Shown in pieces: positions 18,743 to 29,121 of a stretch of DNA of 31,025 bases (position 1 is its first letter; the number at the start of each line of letters is the position of its first letter). The translations under genes were made by a program, and so were the position numbers. The notes under the pieces were generated by a model. That model saw nothing but the letters and a program-made list of their open reading frames with translations. It searched no databases and was not told the DNA's origin. The DNA comes from Lingula anatina (taxonomy: Eukaryota > Brachiopoda > Lingulata > Lingulida > Lingulidae), in assembly GCF_001039355.2 (NCBI RefSeq), contig NW_019775923.1, positions 134,957 to 165,981 of the forward strand, given 5' to 3'.

Positions 18743-21700
18743 AGCTAATAAAATAGTTTTCACTCTCAGCACAAACCTATTCCTATTCTAATAACAATTT
18801 CAAACCACGAGACTAGTGACACAATGAAAGAGTTTTATTGTCATCCAGTAGACACCAATTTTTGCAACTTATGTGGTAAAACTCCAACGACTTACCTTGG
18901 TACAGACTGATTGTTACCAGGAATGTGGTATTGGATTTAGCAACAAATGTGCATGTTTCCATTTTCTAAAATTATGTAGACTTACTTATGTACTGTTAGC
19001 AATAATAGAGAAACAGACGCAAATGTACATGTATGGAGCAAATTAATACAGTACTCTGAAGGTAAGGTACTTTAATTTAAACTGACATTCGGTATGCATT
19101 GATTTAAGTCTGTAAGAATTTTATTACCCATAACCGTATTATTGTTTTAGAAAGCAATCGAGGAAGTCTGCCTCAGAGGGTCCGAGATGGTTCCCATGGA
19201 AGAAAGAAATGAAAAGTAAGATATGATTTTTCTGCAAAATATATACCGTTAGAGAATGCAAATAACATGCTTTTCATAGATAATTATTTTTATAAAGTGA
19301 TTTAAATGTTATTAACACGGCAGCAAAGGTGCCAAATGTACAGAAAAAAAAAAAAAACAGAATATAATGATGGACAAAATATATTATTTTCGCAATTTTG
19401 ATGTAATAATATGTTATGCATAACACCATAATCACCACAAATTTTCATAACATGGTAACAGTATCATGGATATTTAGAAAATGTGACTATCAAAGGCTTT
19501 AAGGCACATGAAAGTTCAAGGTAACATCTTAACATTGAAAATGCCAACTTAAACTTCCGAAAAAAAAAAAAAAGGAATTAACTTGGCTGGTTTTCCAACT
19601 CAAAGTGTATTTATACAGTCCTATTTTTCTTTTCTGAAAGTAATGAATAATCACCACCAATGTTTTATTATGCACTGCAGGTGACATAGATATTAAGAAA
19701 ATATGAATAGCAGAGGTCTTCTGGCTCCTGGTAGTTCAAAGTCACACCTAGAAAATATCAATATGTAAAAGATGACCATTGCACAAAAATGCGTAACATT
19801 GATTTTAACTGGTTTTCCATTTCTAAAAATATTGACCAATCCTGTAAGTTTGAAGGCATTTAGTCGACCAGTTCATTTATTTAACCGGTTTATTCATTTA
19901 TTTACTTAATAATTTATTTACAGATGGAATAGATATGTAAATTTAATTTTATCTTCCCCATAACCCCCCATTTCAACTTTTAATGTTATCTGTATTGATG
20001 TGAACTGAGAAAAGTGAAAAACAATATTAAGTTTGGAAAATGGTTAAATCAAACAGATTTTCGAACTCAACCTGTATTTTATAAATATCCAAGTTTGGAG
20101 ACAAAAGGTAAAATGGTTTTCAACTCCTCGCGTTGTCTCTGAAAATAAATGACTGTGATAACAGACGTAGGTGACGGCTTTATTTACAGACAAGCATCAG
20201 TGGCTTCACATTAAAATTGATTATCTACCCTGTACAGGGTACATGTACATTCAAAACATTGACAGAAATATAAAGCCTTGAAAGATATAAAACGTATTTG
20301 AGCATTATCTCAATTTGAATCAACATTTTGTGGTTCACTTATGGCATAATAAGAAGAAATAGGATTGAAAAACAATAAATATAAACATTCCCTTATTTTC
20401 AGAACATCTGGAACAAGTTTAATGAGTATCCACGATGCCGTAATGGACAATGTTCACAACGAGTTGAACAAGCAGATCGGGTTCTTAGGATATGATGACG
20501 ACAATAAAGATAATCCAACCCTTATCTTGAATTTTAATGAAAAAATAGGTAAGCAAGAAAATAATCAATTTGAGCATGGAATATTTCGAGCTTAGCATGT
20601 GGCCACAATGTTTTAGTATACGGTCAATTCAAAGGTTAAAAACCAAAATATACCTTAAGGCTATTAATGTTAAGGGTAAAAATATGGCCATACACATTGG
20701 TTGAAACTATAACGAGAATATAAATAATATATTTATTTAAAATATAAAATCAATTTAAAATGTTAATTAGACTTAACATAAAACAAGTAATGAAAGTATT
20801 TAAGAACACTACCCAGATATATGAACAAAACCTAAACATTGTGAAGATGCTAGATTACAACAAACTAATTCTCAAGTAAAACCAATAGCAGGAAAGGTAA
20901 TTAATAGTCAATTTCCTAAAAAAAAAGTTTTTTAAACATGTGGTTTAAATTAGGAATGCTGGGACAGACCAGATCAGACCAGTGAATCGTTTTTGTGTTT
21001 GCTTTATTTTAACGCCAAATTATAAATGCATCTGTTTTGTGAATAGTATGGCAAAAATAACAATTTCACTTTCGGGTTGTATCAGTGGGGCTCTTAATAT
21101 GCACCGGGACTTGGGCAGAGGTAGTGTACATAAAGAAGAAAATTGGAATAGTCACAAAAACGCACAGGTAAACTCCGTAGTTTGCCTGTTATCAATATGT
21201 TAAATATGACATGGTTTTAGTAATTTAAGGTGAATTCAGTTGGAGAACCCGTTGGCACTCTTTGATAGGGGAATTTTAATCAGTTCGACCAAAATGATGT
21301 TTCTTTGAAATTAATTAATTCATTATGTAATTAATCTTGGTCGTACTTGTGGGCAAATTACAATATTTATTCAAAACAGATTTTCATTGTTACACAGTTA
21401 GAACTCTCACCTCAAGCATAGCTATTTTAATATGGCGAATGGCGAATGTTAATGCTCAATATTGACTTTTGATATGTCTGTATATAACCTTCCTATACGA
21501 GCTGAATAATTTGATAATTGATATTTGTGAAAGAGTAAAGTGCAGCTATGGCATGGAAGCACACTCCAAATTAAGCCATCCTTTTGTCGATCGTCGCCAA
21601 AATGTCCCGTTTATGCCAATGACCTTCTTTCCCCCACAGTTAAGAGGGATAACCAAAGTCAAGAGAATATCACCGTCGTCGGTGGGGAACTGCTGCGATA

Positions 21701-23136
21701 CCTCCAGGAGAACCGTGACAGGTCTCGTTGTTACTGTGAGAAGGTATTCAAGAAACTCCTAGATGAATTGAAAAACCGCCTTAGCCCAATACCAGATGAC
21801 TACACAGAGAAAACCTTAGAAGCAGACCTAGCAAAACTAAAGGAGTCTTACCTGCAGCAGGCTATAGGGCCCATGAAGTTGGACGTGCTGCAAGAGAGGT
21901 GGGAATCATCCGATATGACTGGATTCTTTCAAATGTGCAAGGTATTTACATGTAAAATATGAAACGTTACGGACATTGGACAGTGTACGTTGAAGCGTTT
22001 TACATTAAGAGTGCTTTCCTTTTTTAATTTGTGTCATATTGATGAGACGAGACTTAATGGTCATACGGAAATTTTATGAAAATTCTACGTTCAGGTGTAC
22101 AATGCAGATTTTGATGTTTATAATTGAGGTTTTGAGAACTGTTTTTATGTACAGACACATCGCCGTCGCTGTTGTGTACTGTCAAAGATAAAACGATGTG
22201 GCCAAATGTCTTATAAACTTAAAGTAATAAGGACAACATGAACACCCACTCGTTTGTTAGCTTTCCAAAAGCTAAAGAAGAGCAAAAGAAAACAATTCAT
22301 TTCGAGTAACCCCGTATATACAAGTTCAGCCGGTAAATGTTCGCCAATAAGAGCAGTTAGCGAAACGTTACTAGAAGAGATCCAAAGCTGCACACAAGGC
22401 CGCACTTGACATATAGAGACAGCTTGTGTCTTTTAAATCAATATAAACATCAATACAAAATATCCTCAGAGTGCCTAATGTGTGATTTCATCTTTTAACA
22501 CTTTAACACTGCCAATCTTTTTCTCATCGTAGTCAATTTGGCCATTTTTGTCACTGTACAAGCGCTATTATTATTATTATTATTGTTGTTGTTGTTGTTG
22601 TTGTTGTCACATATCGCGTCTATTGATTAAAACACTCGCGTGTGTATTAGAAGTGTTTTATTTTACTTCTAGAAAGGAAATAAAGATGAAGATATCTGTG
22701 CGACTGTTTTGGTCAGTCACAAAGTAGAAAATTAGTATATGTTACAGCGAATAAAACACCTAATTATATAACTATAACTAATAAAATAAATACACTCGTT
22801 TAATAAAATAGCTATGTAAATAAGAATGCATCATGGCAATTGTACTTGAATAAATAGTTAGCTCACCTGTAGAAAGAAAATAGGTATGAAGATATTTATA
22901 CGACCTATTTGGTCAGTCACCAAGTAAAGAATGAGTAAAGAGCGCCGCAAACGGCTCTAATCACGTGAATGAAAACCGCTCTTATTACGTGAAAGAAGCA
23001 TCCATGCAATTGAAGTAAATGCTCGTCAAAGATAAATCACATGAAAAAAAGAGGGAAAGAAAGAAAGAAATAGGAATATTGGTGCAAGATGAAAAAGTGG
23101 ATATGGCATCAAATTATTATTTTAATTGTTGTTGTT

Positions 23137-23181
<45 letters not shown>

Positions 23182-26100
23182 TAATTCGTGTTACCTGTTG
23201 TTTATTTTGTTGTAATATTGTGTAAAATTGCATCAAACTGACAAAGACTATTTGATACATTACAATTTCTTGTTTTTTGATTGTACATTTTATTTTGTTG
23301 ATTTGTTATCAGTAACTTTCACCTGTTCCTTTATCTTGTAGACAATCAAAGGATTTCAATTAAAAGTGGCTGAAGCTACGAGGAAACAAGAAGCCTTAGA
23401 AATGGAGTCTGAAAAACAGCAGCGCGATCTGCAAAACCTTCGTGAGGAATCTGAGAGGCAGAAGACTGAGCATGAAAAAGCAATAAAGGACATAGAAAAT
23501 AATCACAAAGACTCTCTCGAAAAAGTATGTGCCTTGTGAAATCTCCTTCAGTACGATCCTCTTACGTAATATATAAAGTATAATATATAAAGTATATATA
23601 AAGTATAAATAGAAAATAACCAATAAAATAATGACTGGTGGGTGTTAAGTCATTACGCCCAAACAACTTCGTTCCGATTTCCTTTGTGTATGAAATAAAC
23701 CATCATTTTCACAATGTTTTACATGCAACTTAATTTGACAGCAAGTTTTGGTGTCTAGTCATAATAATTTCTGACACTGCATGGAAGTTTGTACAAGATT
23801 GAATCATCTGTTACCTCTGTCAAAAATGATGAAACAGAAACTTTGTCATGGAATCTCGGTCCCTCAGAAACCCTGTGCTTTTTTCTGGAAATTTTGATCA
23901 GTTTAAGAGCTTAGAAAAATACAAATTCAAGACTGGTATGAGACCACTATAGTAGCTGTTAGTCTCGTATTTCGTGCCTCTGTTGAAAAATACCTTAGCA
24001 CGGCTCAGTTTGACAGTACGAATAGTATCTATTACGATGCTTGTGCCCCCTTTTTGCAGTCACAGCTATGGCTGTGCTTCCTCTCTGCCTCCTATCTGTA
24101 GCCTCAGCTACCTCCTTTGGGCGACTTTGCAACGATCAATCTCCAACACATCATTTACTGCACAACTGCTGCAGCTGAATACACAGAAATTGTTGTAATT
24201 ATTGACAAAAGTACTAACATAGAGAACAAGGAAGGCGACGGATTGTTGATTTTATAAACCGCTGTTAGCAAGTCTTGTTTGGAAAGGTCCACTGAAAATT
24301 GGTGCAATCTATCATTATGCGTGATAAAATCTAAACGACTGTAAGTGATTGTAAGCAACCCAGCAGGCATAGTTGCGTTGGATCAACGTTGAAAACAGGT
24401 TGCTACGTTGTATTGCCGTTGTTCCACCTAAATTCAAGGTAAAATCAACGTTGATCCAGCCACGTTGACTCAACGTTTTGGTCAATGACACAACCTTGCA
24501 GTTATGGCTTCTAATTTAAAATATTAATTATTGAAATCGTGATACTTTGTTTATCAAAACTGTAACTAAATTTATCAAAATAATAACAAAACGGTTTTAA
24601 AGTAAAAGTGACAGTTGTTTTGTAGCTTTAGTTAACTAGTGAATTTTCTTAACTTGTTATTCAGAAATACATTCCAATAAACTGAATTCCTTGCTAGGTC
24701 AGCTAACACTAGGAAGAATAAGTTGCTGTAAATGTGATGGAGTTAACAGTTCTTGGTAACCTGCTATTATAGATAGACAGGTTGAGGTGACTGTGACTTT
24801 GTTATATATATATAATATAAGAAGATAACTACAACCTTCATTATATATATATGTATAAGAAAAGAACTATATATATTAATCTAAACCTTGGAAATTTTAA
24901 CTTAAAGGCCATACATTTATACCCTACATATATTTAGCCATCAAAAATGTCCTACTGCTAAACACATCAAGGCTAATTTCCCGCTGGGTGGGGTTGATAT
25001 AACGTTGTTTTCTGACGTTGATACAACGTTGTTATCTGAGGTTGACACAACTTTCAAATCCAACGTTTATCCAATGTCTTCTCAACGTTATGGTTCAACG
25101 TTTTTTCAACGTTAAAACAACATAATTTGCCCGCTGGGAATGTTAGCCATGGGATTTTTTCTGATATGAGTCCAGGAAATAGAGATCAACAAAATAACGA
25201 AAATGCCATCCCCCCCCCCCCCCAAAAAAAAAAAAAAAAAAAAAAAAAAAAACAATAATAACAACAAAAGCGATTATATGAAGTAGGCAGAAAAAAAACA
25301 ATACTTCTTTAAAAAATTATTTTGTATTTTATTATAATAATATAACGACACTTTGTATATAACGTTTTGATCTCTGTAATACTTGCTTTACGCTCAGGTG
25401 GAATGTACCAAATTCTTATTTAGAACATCACTAATAGAAAGTGTATTAAACGTCTCAAATATGACAATTTCAGCTGCAAAAAAGCCAGGACGAGGAGAGG
25501 ATTAAATTCGAGAAGAAAATGGAAGACCTACAGAAAGCTAATCAACAGGACAAAATGGAGATGATGCAGGTTTGTTACAAAAGCAAAGAAATTGCTAATT
25601 GAACCTTTATGTAGCAAAAACCGAAATGTTTCTGGGAAATTTAGCACCTTTACCTTAATTGCCATCCAAAATTTAGGAATTAGAATCGGTCAACTTGTTT
25701 TTTAAGTCAGAATATTCTACTTTGACCAACACGTGAAAAATTCACCAATCCCCGTCCTTTTTATTAAAATCTATTAGTCTAGAAACATTAAACATGGACA
25801 TGTTGAAATTTCTTCCTGATCAGAGAAATTGGAATATTGGTACACAAAGGTATAATGCTTATTACTTTTCTTAAAGGTTTATCTTGATAAATAAAAAAAA
25901 TGTGAAATTGTTTTAACCTCAGATCAAGCTATATTGATGAAAAATGTGAAGGAATGCTTCATGAGCAGTATTTTTTTGAATGAGTTAATTTTTCTTTCGT
26001 CAATATTTTTATAATCTTCATGACGACAGTGCAGATTGTTTTAAGCGTTTTTTAATACAGGCTGCCCAAAAAAAGGCTGAAGAACAGACAATGAATAAAG

Positions 26101-26264
26101 CACTAGAACTGCAACAGCAAATGTTTGATATGAAGTTGGAACATCAACGGCAAATGACGGAGAAACAATTGCAAGCAGAACGTGATCTTCGAAGAGCAGA
26201 GGACTATTCAAGAGACCTTAAACAACGTAATGTTTTTCAAAGACTTTTTAATATGAATCCATAA
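17731..26264 (+). CDS. Guanylate-binding protein (GBP)-like, C-terminal helical and coiled-coil region, 8 exons
   Basis: Spliced exons: 17731-17983, 18131-18285, 19151-19215, 20403-20548, 21640-21941, 23342-23524, 25474-25569, 26061-26264. Total 1404 nt, 467 codons plus stop; all junction phases agree and no stop interrupts. Residues 1-136 match the start of the GBP C-terminal domain: FDLPIPGDEELL, a helix, KRGMTVGSQITGDQLATML and YVEAVNDPDTIPAM (GBP1 equivalents are the FVFDRP..., LSGGIQVNG and YVNAISSGDLPCM regions). Residues 207-307 contain RSRCYCEKVF, the usual Cys-bearing helix. Residues 308-467 are Glu/Gln/Lys-rich coiled coil ending FNMNP, without a CaaX prenylation box. GBPs are large GTPases acting on intracellular pathogens and vacuoles. 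The GTPase domain (P-loop GxxxxGKS, RD motif) is not found upstream, so the gene is 5'-incomplete here: distant exons, the N gap, or a domain-less copy. The last exon could instead splice at 26225 (CAAC|GTAATG). Confidence 0.85.
18131..18285 (+). CDS. GBP-like exon 2
   Basis: Acceptor TTTCTAG, donor ACG|GTACGT; phase 1 to phase 0. Encodes GDQLATMLQKYVEAVNDPDT, IPAMKSAW and KILEDMVVKYNTEMT. The YVEA(V/I)N...P.M pattern is the most diagnostic GBP C-domain sequence in the window. Confidence 0.88.
18710..18740. repeat. Poly-A tract (about 31 A) in a GBP intron
   Basis: Uninterrupted A run in intron 2. No retroposed gene sequence was recognised immediately upstream. Confidence 0.9.
19151..19215 (+). 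CDS. GBP-like exon 3 (short, 65 nt)
   Basis: Acceptor TTGTTTTAG, donor AAAA|GTAAGA; phase 0 to 2. Encodes KAIEEVCLRGSEMVPMEERN. It is called because phase and splice signals join exons 2 and 4 and because it has the charged helix expected after the YVEA segment. Confidence 0.75.
19360..20100. repeat. Three degenerate intronic repeat units (~200-250 bp)
   Basis: Units near 19427, 19647 and 19990 share ATAATCACCAC, TAGATATT.AGAAAAT, then AACTGGTTTTCCA/AACTTGGCTGGTTTTCC and CTCAA..TGTATTTATA in order; the third copy keeps mainly the TTTTCGAACTCAACCTGTATTT end. Diverged tandem repeat in intron 3; non-coding. Confidence 0.55.
20403..20548 (+). CDS. GBP-like exon 4
   Basis: Acceptor TTATTTTCAG, donor ATAG|GTAAGC; phase 2 to 1. 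Encodes TSGTSLMSIHDAVMDNVHNE and an Asp/Asn-rich loop (YDDDNKDNP). It corresponds in position to the helix and linker before the conserved Cys helix of GBPs; sequence similarity is low. Confidence 0.75.
20549..21639. other. Intron 4: nothing recognised
   Basis: AT-rich intron with no repeat partner in this window; short open frames lack features. Confidence 0.5.
21640..21941 (+). CDS. GBP-like exon 5 (largest)
   Basis: Acceptor TTTCCCCCACAG, donor CAAG|GTATTT; phase 1 to 0. Encodes ENITVVGGELLRYLQENRDR, RSRCYCEKVFKKLLDELKNR and a long amphipathic helix ending FFQMCK. The Cys-containing helix aligns with the helix around DRC...L in vertebrate GBPs. Confidence 0.87.
22566..22607. repeat. Compound (ATT)n(GTT)n microsatellite
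   Basis: ATT repeat of about six units changing to GTT of about eight units, in GBP intron 5. Confidence 0.9.
22663..22996. repeat. Intronic direct repeats, including a ~24-bp tandem pair with ACGTGAA
   Basis: TAGAAAGGAAATAAAGATGA (22670 region) recurs in altered form near 22870, followed in both by GATAT..ATACGAC/GTGCGAC and TTGGTCAGTCAC.AAGTA. Just after the second copy, ACGGCTCTAATCACGTGAAT and ACCGCTCTTATTACGTGAAA form a tandem pair (22951-22996). The first holds a CACGTG E-box. Regulatory function is possible but unsupported. Confidence 0.5.
23140..23181. repeat. (ATT)n microsatellite, ~14 units
   Basis: Perfect ATT repeat in GBP intron 5, about 160 bases upstream of exon 6. Confidence 0.92.
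23342..23524 (+). CDS. GBP-like exon 6 (coiled coil)
   Basis: Acceptor ATCTTGTAG, donor AAAA|GTATGT; phase 0 to 0, 61 codons. Very rich in Glu, Lys, Gln with heptad-like spacing (KQEALEMESEKQQRDLQNLR). No Pro or Gly after residue 4, consistent with one long helix as in GBP alpha-12. Confidence 0.85.
24359..25139. mobile_element. CAACGTTG-rich inverted-repeat element(s) in intron 6
   Basis: The left end CCCAGCAGGCATAG with many CAACG/CGTTG words (24359-24500) is mirrored by a right end ending TTTGCCCGCTGGGA (25126-25139), again packed with CAACGTT. An internal CCCGCTGGG at 24980 starts the right cluster, so there may be two related elements. The ~480 bp between clusters is AT-rich, with ATATAT tracts near 24806 and 24842, and non-coding. 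Inverted CCCAGC ends suggest a DNA transposon-derived MITE; superfamily and target duplication not determined. Confidence 0.6.
25210..25252. repeat. C-run/A-run tract
   Basis: About 14 C followed directly by about 29 A. The same arrangement recurs at 29082-29121. Lengths are likely unreliable. Confidence 0.85.
25474..25569 (+). CDS. GBP-like exon 7 (coiled coil, 32 codons)
   Basis: Acceptor GACAATTTCAG, donor CAG|GTTTGT; phase 0 to 0. Encodes LQKSQDEERIKFEKKMEDLQ and a Met/Gln-rich end. A symmetrical exon whose size could vary between paralogues without disturbing the frame. Confidence 0.82.
26061..26264 (+). CDS. GBP-like terminal exon
   Basis: Acceptor TTTTTTAATACAG; 67 codons and TAA at 26262-26264. 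Encodes a charged coiled coil (AAQKKAEEQTMNKALELQQQ) and ends KQRNVFQRLFNMNP. No CaaX box. A donor-like CAAC|GTAATG at 26225 could extend the protein through another exon. No AATAAA follows within several hundred bases; ATTAAA at 26582-26587 is a possible weak polyadenylation signal. Confidence 0.8.
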   Translation, partial: AAQKKAEEQTMNKALELQQQMFDMKLEHQRQMTEKQLQAERDLRRAEDYSRDLKQRNVFQRLFNMNP

Positions 26265-26832
26265 AAACATGATTTTAAGAGACATCAACCATAACAATGA
26301 TTTTTCTGTACATGCTTATCAAGTATGCTTTTATTTCAATTATCCAATGACTTAGTTGCCTATACATATTATATTTTTCAAGTGTGGAACCTTTATATGA
26401 GAACCTACATATAATCACATTATCTGTATACCACGCATGGCTTAGAAGTATGGTACGCGTATTAATAATACCTATAATTGTATATGAGACAAGTGCTGAA
26501 AAAAGTGAAGTCAATTACGGGTGACCCTGGTCACCCAGCAAATAGTTTACTTATGCCTATGCCATCAAGTCGACTGTGGTCATTAAAGAAAACGTCCAAA
26601 GGCACTGAAAATAGCTTTTACGTAGTTATAATGAGCAAAATGGATTTTAAAGGTACATACGAACCGAACATCGGTGGAGCGTGGATTCCCAGTAACACAT
26701 GTAAACCACTTCTACTAGATGCTTATTTGACTCAAATAATCACTCAATCAGCCATAAAAGACCTTTAGACTGCTCCTTTCTTTAAATTTTGGTTGTAAAT
26801 TTAACCTACTTCCGTGACCTACTTTCCTGCCC
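26265..26832. other. Downstream of the GBP-like gene, nothing recognised
   Basis: A 96-codon open frame at 26478-26768 has no known domain or coding context; it may include 3' UTR of the GBP-like gene. Confidence 0.4.
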
Positions 26833-27012
26833 CATTGACATACAGCTTAGAATGCCAGCAGAAAAATACGTTCAAACATCATTTTCGGTTAAAATTAAAC
26901 AATACCTTTTGGTAATTCTCTTAGTTATACTACTTGCAACTATATGCTGGCATTTGGTTGGTTTTTGTAACAAAAAATTGACTTTGTATGCATCTTTAAT
27001 TATTTTATTATA
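26833..27012. other. Assembly duplication, left member (single N at 27013)
   Basis: 180 bases repeated without visible difference at 27014-27193 (offset 181), separated by one N. As at 5159, this indicates two overlapping contig ends that were not merged. The true sequence probably has one copy. Confidence 0.88.
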
Positions 27013-27258
27013 NCATTGACATACAGCTTAGAATGCCAGCAGAAAAATACGTTCAAACATCATTTTCGGTTAAAATTAAACAATACCTTTTGGTAATTCT
27101 CTTAGTTATACTACTTGCAACTATATGCTGGCATTTGGTTGGTTTTTGTAACAAAAAATTGACTTTGTATGCATCTTTAATTATTTTATTATATTTTACT
27201 TTATCGACATATCATATCAATTCTCATTTTATATTTTTATGTATACATATGACAATAG

Positions 27259-27304
<46 letters not shown>
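27259..27304. repeat. (ATT)n microsatellite, ~15 units
   Basis: Perfect ATT repeat. It lies close to the assembly duplication and may have been the cause of the poor join. Confidence 0.92.
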
Positions 27305-27306
<2 letters not shown>

Positions 27307-28050
27307 AAACCTTAAATTAGACACTATTACGCTGGATATATGGACACGTGGTGAGAAATAATATATTTCTAAAATGAGTCAGTTTATTGATTTTAATGTT
27401 TTGTAAATGTAGGCCGCAGGCATCTCAGTTCGATAATTATTTAGATTATGATGAATGTCCTTGACAACCTTGCATTATAGTACTGAAAGAGATTTATGAA
27501 TGACCTTATTTGAATTGGCGGCAAGTTGTATTTGCCTTGATTTTATTAGTTGCTTGATGTTATATAAGTCTACGCAGTATATTAAAGAAAATGTCAGAAA
27601 AAATACAGCTGTAATGTTTTAATCTAAGGCGATGTCTCTTCTAATTTTAGTTAATTCAACCATTTATTTTTCGCCGTAGAGAATTTCAAATGTTATTTTA
27701 TTTACGCAATGCAAGTATATACTAACTGTCCACAAAAATGTCCCAGGAAGTCTTTACACGTACGAAATGGAACTTTCAATCGTTTATTCACCGTCTGCCT
27801 TTTAATACAATTTCACAAGTATTTAAACTCTATTACTCCGTACTGATAATGCGTTTGTTTGTTTTCTTTCAATTGTCTTTGCGTGATTACAAGGAATTTT
27901 CCATTCTCATATTGCAAACCACTATTCAACATTTCCTTATTAGGAAATCCCTAAGAGAATTGTTTTCAATTAATGATATCTAAAATATTATTTGCATTAC
28001 TCATACTTGGACCTTTTCCAAAACTCAGTTTTCAACATAAACAGTTGATG

Positions 28051-28052
<2 letters not shown>
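27305..28052. other. Non-coding, no recognised feature
   Basis: An 81-codon open frame at 27738-27983 shows no domain, signal peptide or splice context. Confidence 0.4.

Positions 28053-28083
<31 letters not shown>
28053..28083. repeat. (AC)n microsatellite, ~15 units
   Basis: Perfect dinucleotide repeat. Confidence 0.95.
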
Positions 28084-28085
<2 letters not shown>

Positions 28086-28164
28086 ATGAAATTAACCAAT
28101 CACATAAGCTGTTACTGACTTTGACTTTTTTTCATCTATTTCTGACACTAAAACAAGTTTAGCA

Positions 28165-28277
28165 GATTTATCCGCCGTATAAAGTTATACGGCTCTCATG
28201 CAACCCGTATAAGAACCGTATAAGTTACACGGCTGATTTATCCAGCGTATAGTGCTATACGGCTTTCATACAACCCA
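28165..28277. repeat. Pair of hairpin-forming repeats with CCGTATA stems
   Basis: GATTTATCCGCCGTATAAAG followed by TTATACGG (28165-28192) and GATTTATCCAGCGTATAGTG followed by CTATACGG (28235-28262) are direct repeats 70 bp apart. Each forms a perfect or near-perfect hairpin and is followed by CT.TCAT.CAACCC. An additional CCGTATAAG lies between. Non-coding; may be part of a small unclassified element. Confidence 0.65.
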
Positions 28278-28839
28278 ACCCAGAAAATTATGTTTGCAAT
28301 TATTGTCCTTTTATCATATGTTCATTCCTTGGTAGAATTTAGTTAAGAGGAAAATTTGGAAACATGCTCAGCAACAGATTTGTATAAAAAGGTAATGATT
28401 CTTAGGTGCATAACGTTTCTGTATAACCATGCATGTAGAGAAGATAAAACTGATATTGTTTCCTTCTTTGATCAATGTTATGCTTTATTTCAAATTGTTC
28501 ATGCTTGAAATTAAATGCTTAAAATTTAATAAAAAAGTGTCGGCAGTGCTTTGTATTAGTACTTTCCAAGGAATAAAACTTCACAATTCAAACTATATAC
28601 TGGTGACTGTCGTATGCTTCATACAGTACATGGACTGCGATACTGCAATAAGCCTGGATAAACTGTTATCATTCACAGATAATTATGCACCTGTTATAAT
28701 TGGTGGGTTGCAAGGAGGCCCTGACCTGGTCCAACAGGCCTAGTGTACAGGAAGAGTTAGACCCCCACAAGGAAAAGCCCTGAAAGCTAGAATGAATGGA
28801 AAACAGACAATAACATGATCTACAAGTCATGATACCCCA
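28278..28839. other. Non-coding, no recognised feature
   Basis: Contains an open frame of 104 codons (28429-28743) with an ordinary AT-rich composition and no recognised domain. Confidence 0.4.
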
Positions 28840-29000
28840 GTATCAGGGTAATAAACAGTTAACTTACCTACGATCCATGAGAATGGGAAAAAGGAAAAAC
28901 CCACGAAATAGGGGAGGATAGTAAACAGTACAATTGCCTGCAACCCAAAAAGGGGAGGAGAATAAACCTGTAAAGGTAAAAAATAAATGGGAAAATTATG
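28840..29000. repeat. Degenerate tandem array, part 1
   Basis: Repeats a degenerate unit of about 50-75 bp of the form GGAGGATAATAAACAGT, then ACCTRCRACCC, then a G-rich end: at 28846 (GGGTAATAAACAGTTAACTT), 28912 (GGAGGATAGTAAACAGTACA) and 28955 (GGAGGAGAATAAACCTGTAA). Confidence 0.6.
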
Positions 29001-29081
29001 CGCAATCGATGGAAAGTGGGACAAAAAGAGACAGGCAACCTTTAAAAGTGCGGCAAATTATAAGCAGTAAAATTATATGCA

Positions 29082-29121
29082 CCCCCCCCCCCCAAAAAAA
29101 AAAAAAAAAAAAAAAAAAAAA
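29082..29121. repeat. C-run/A-run tract, second occurrence
   Basis: About 12 C followed by about 28 A, as at 25210-25252. Confidence 0.85.

Noticed and set aside
21469-21762. 97-codon plus-strand frame overlapping GBP exon 5.
   Set aside because: Reads exon 5 in the wrong frame; the frame with coiled-coil/GBP sequence is the correct one.
26789-27305. Repeated hydrophobic peptide (KIKQYLLVILLVILLATICW) as a membrane-protein duplication.
   Set aside because: The duplication is an assembly artefact around the N at 27013; a single hydrophobic AT-rich frame has no other support.
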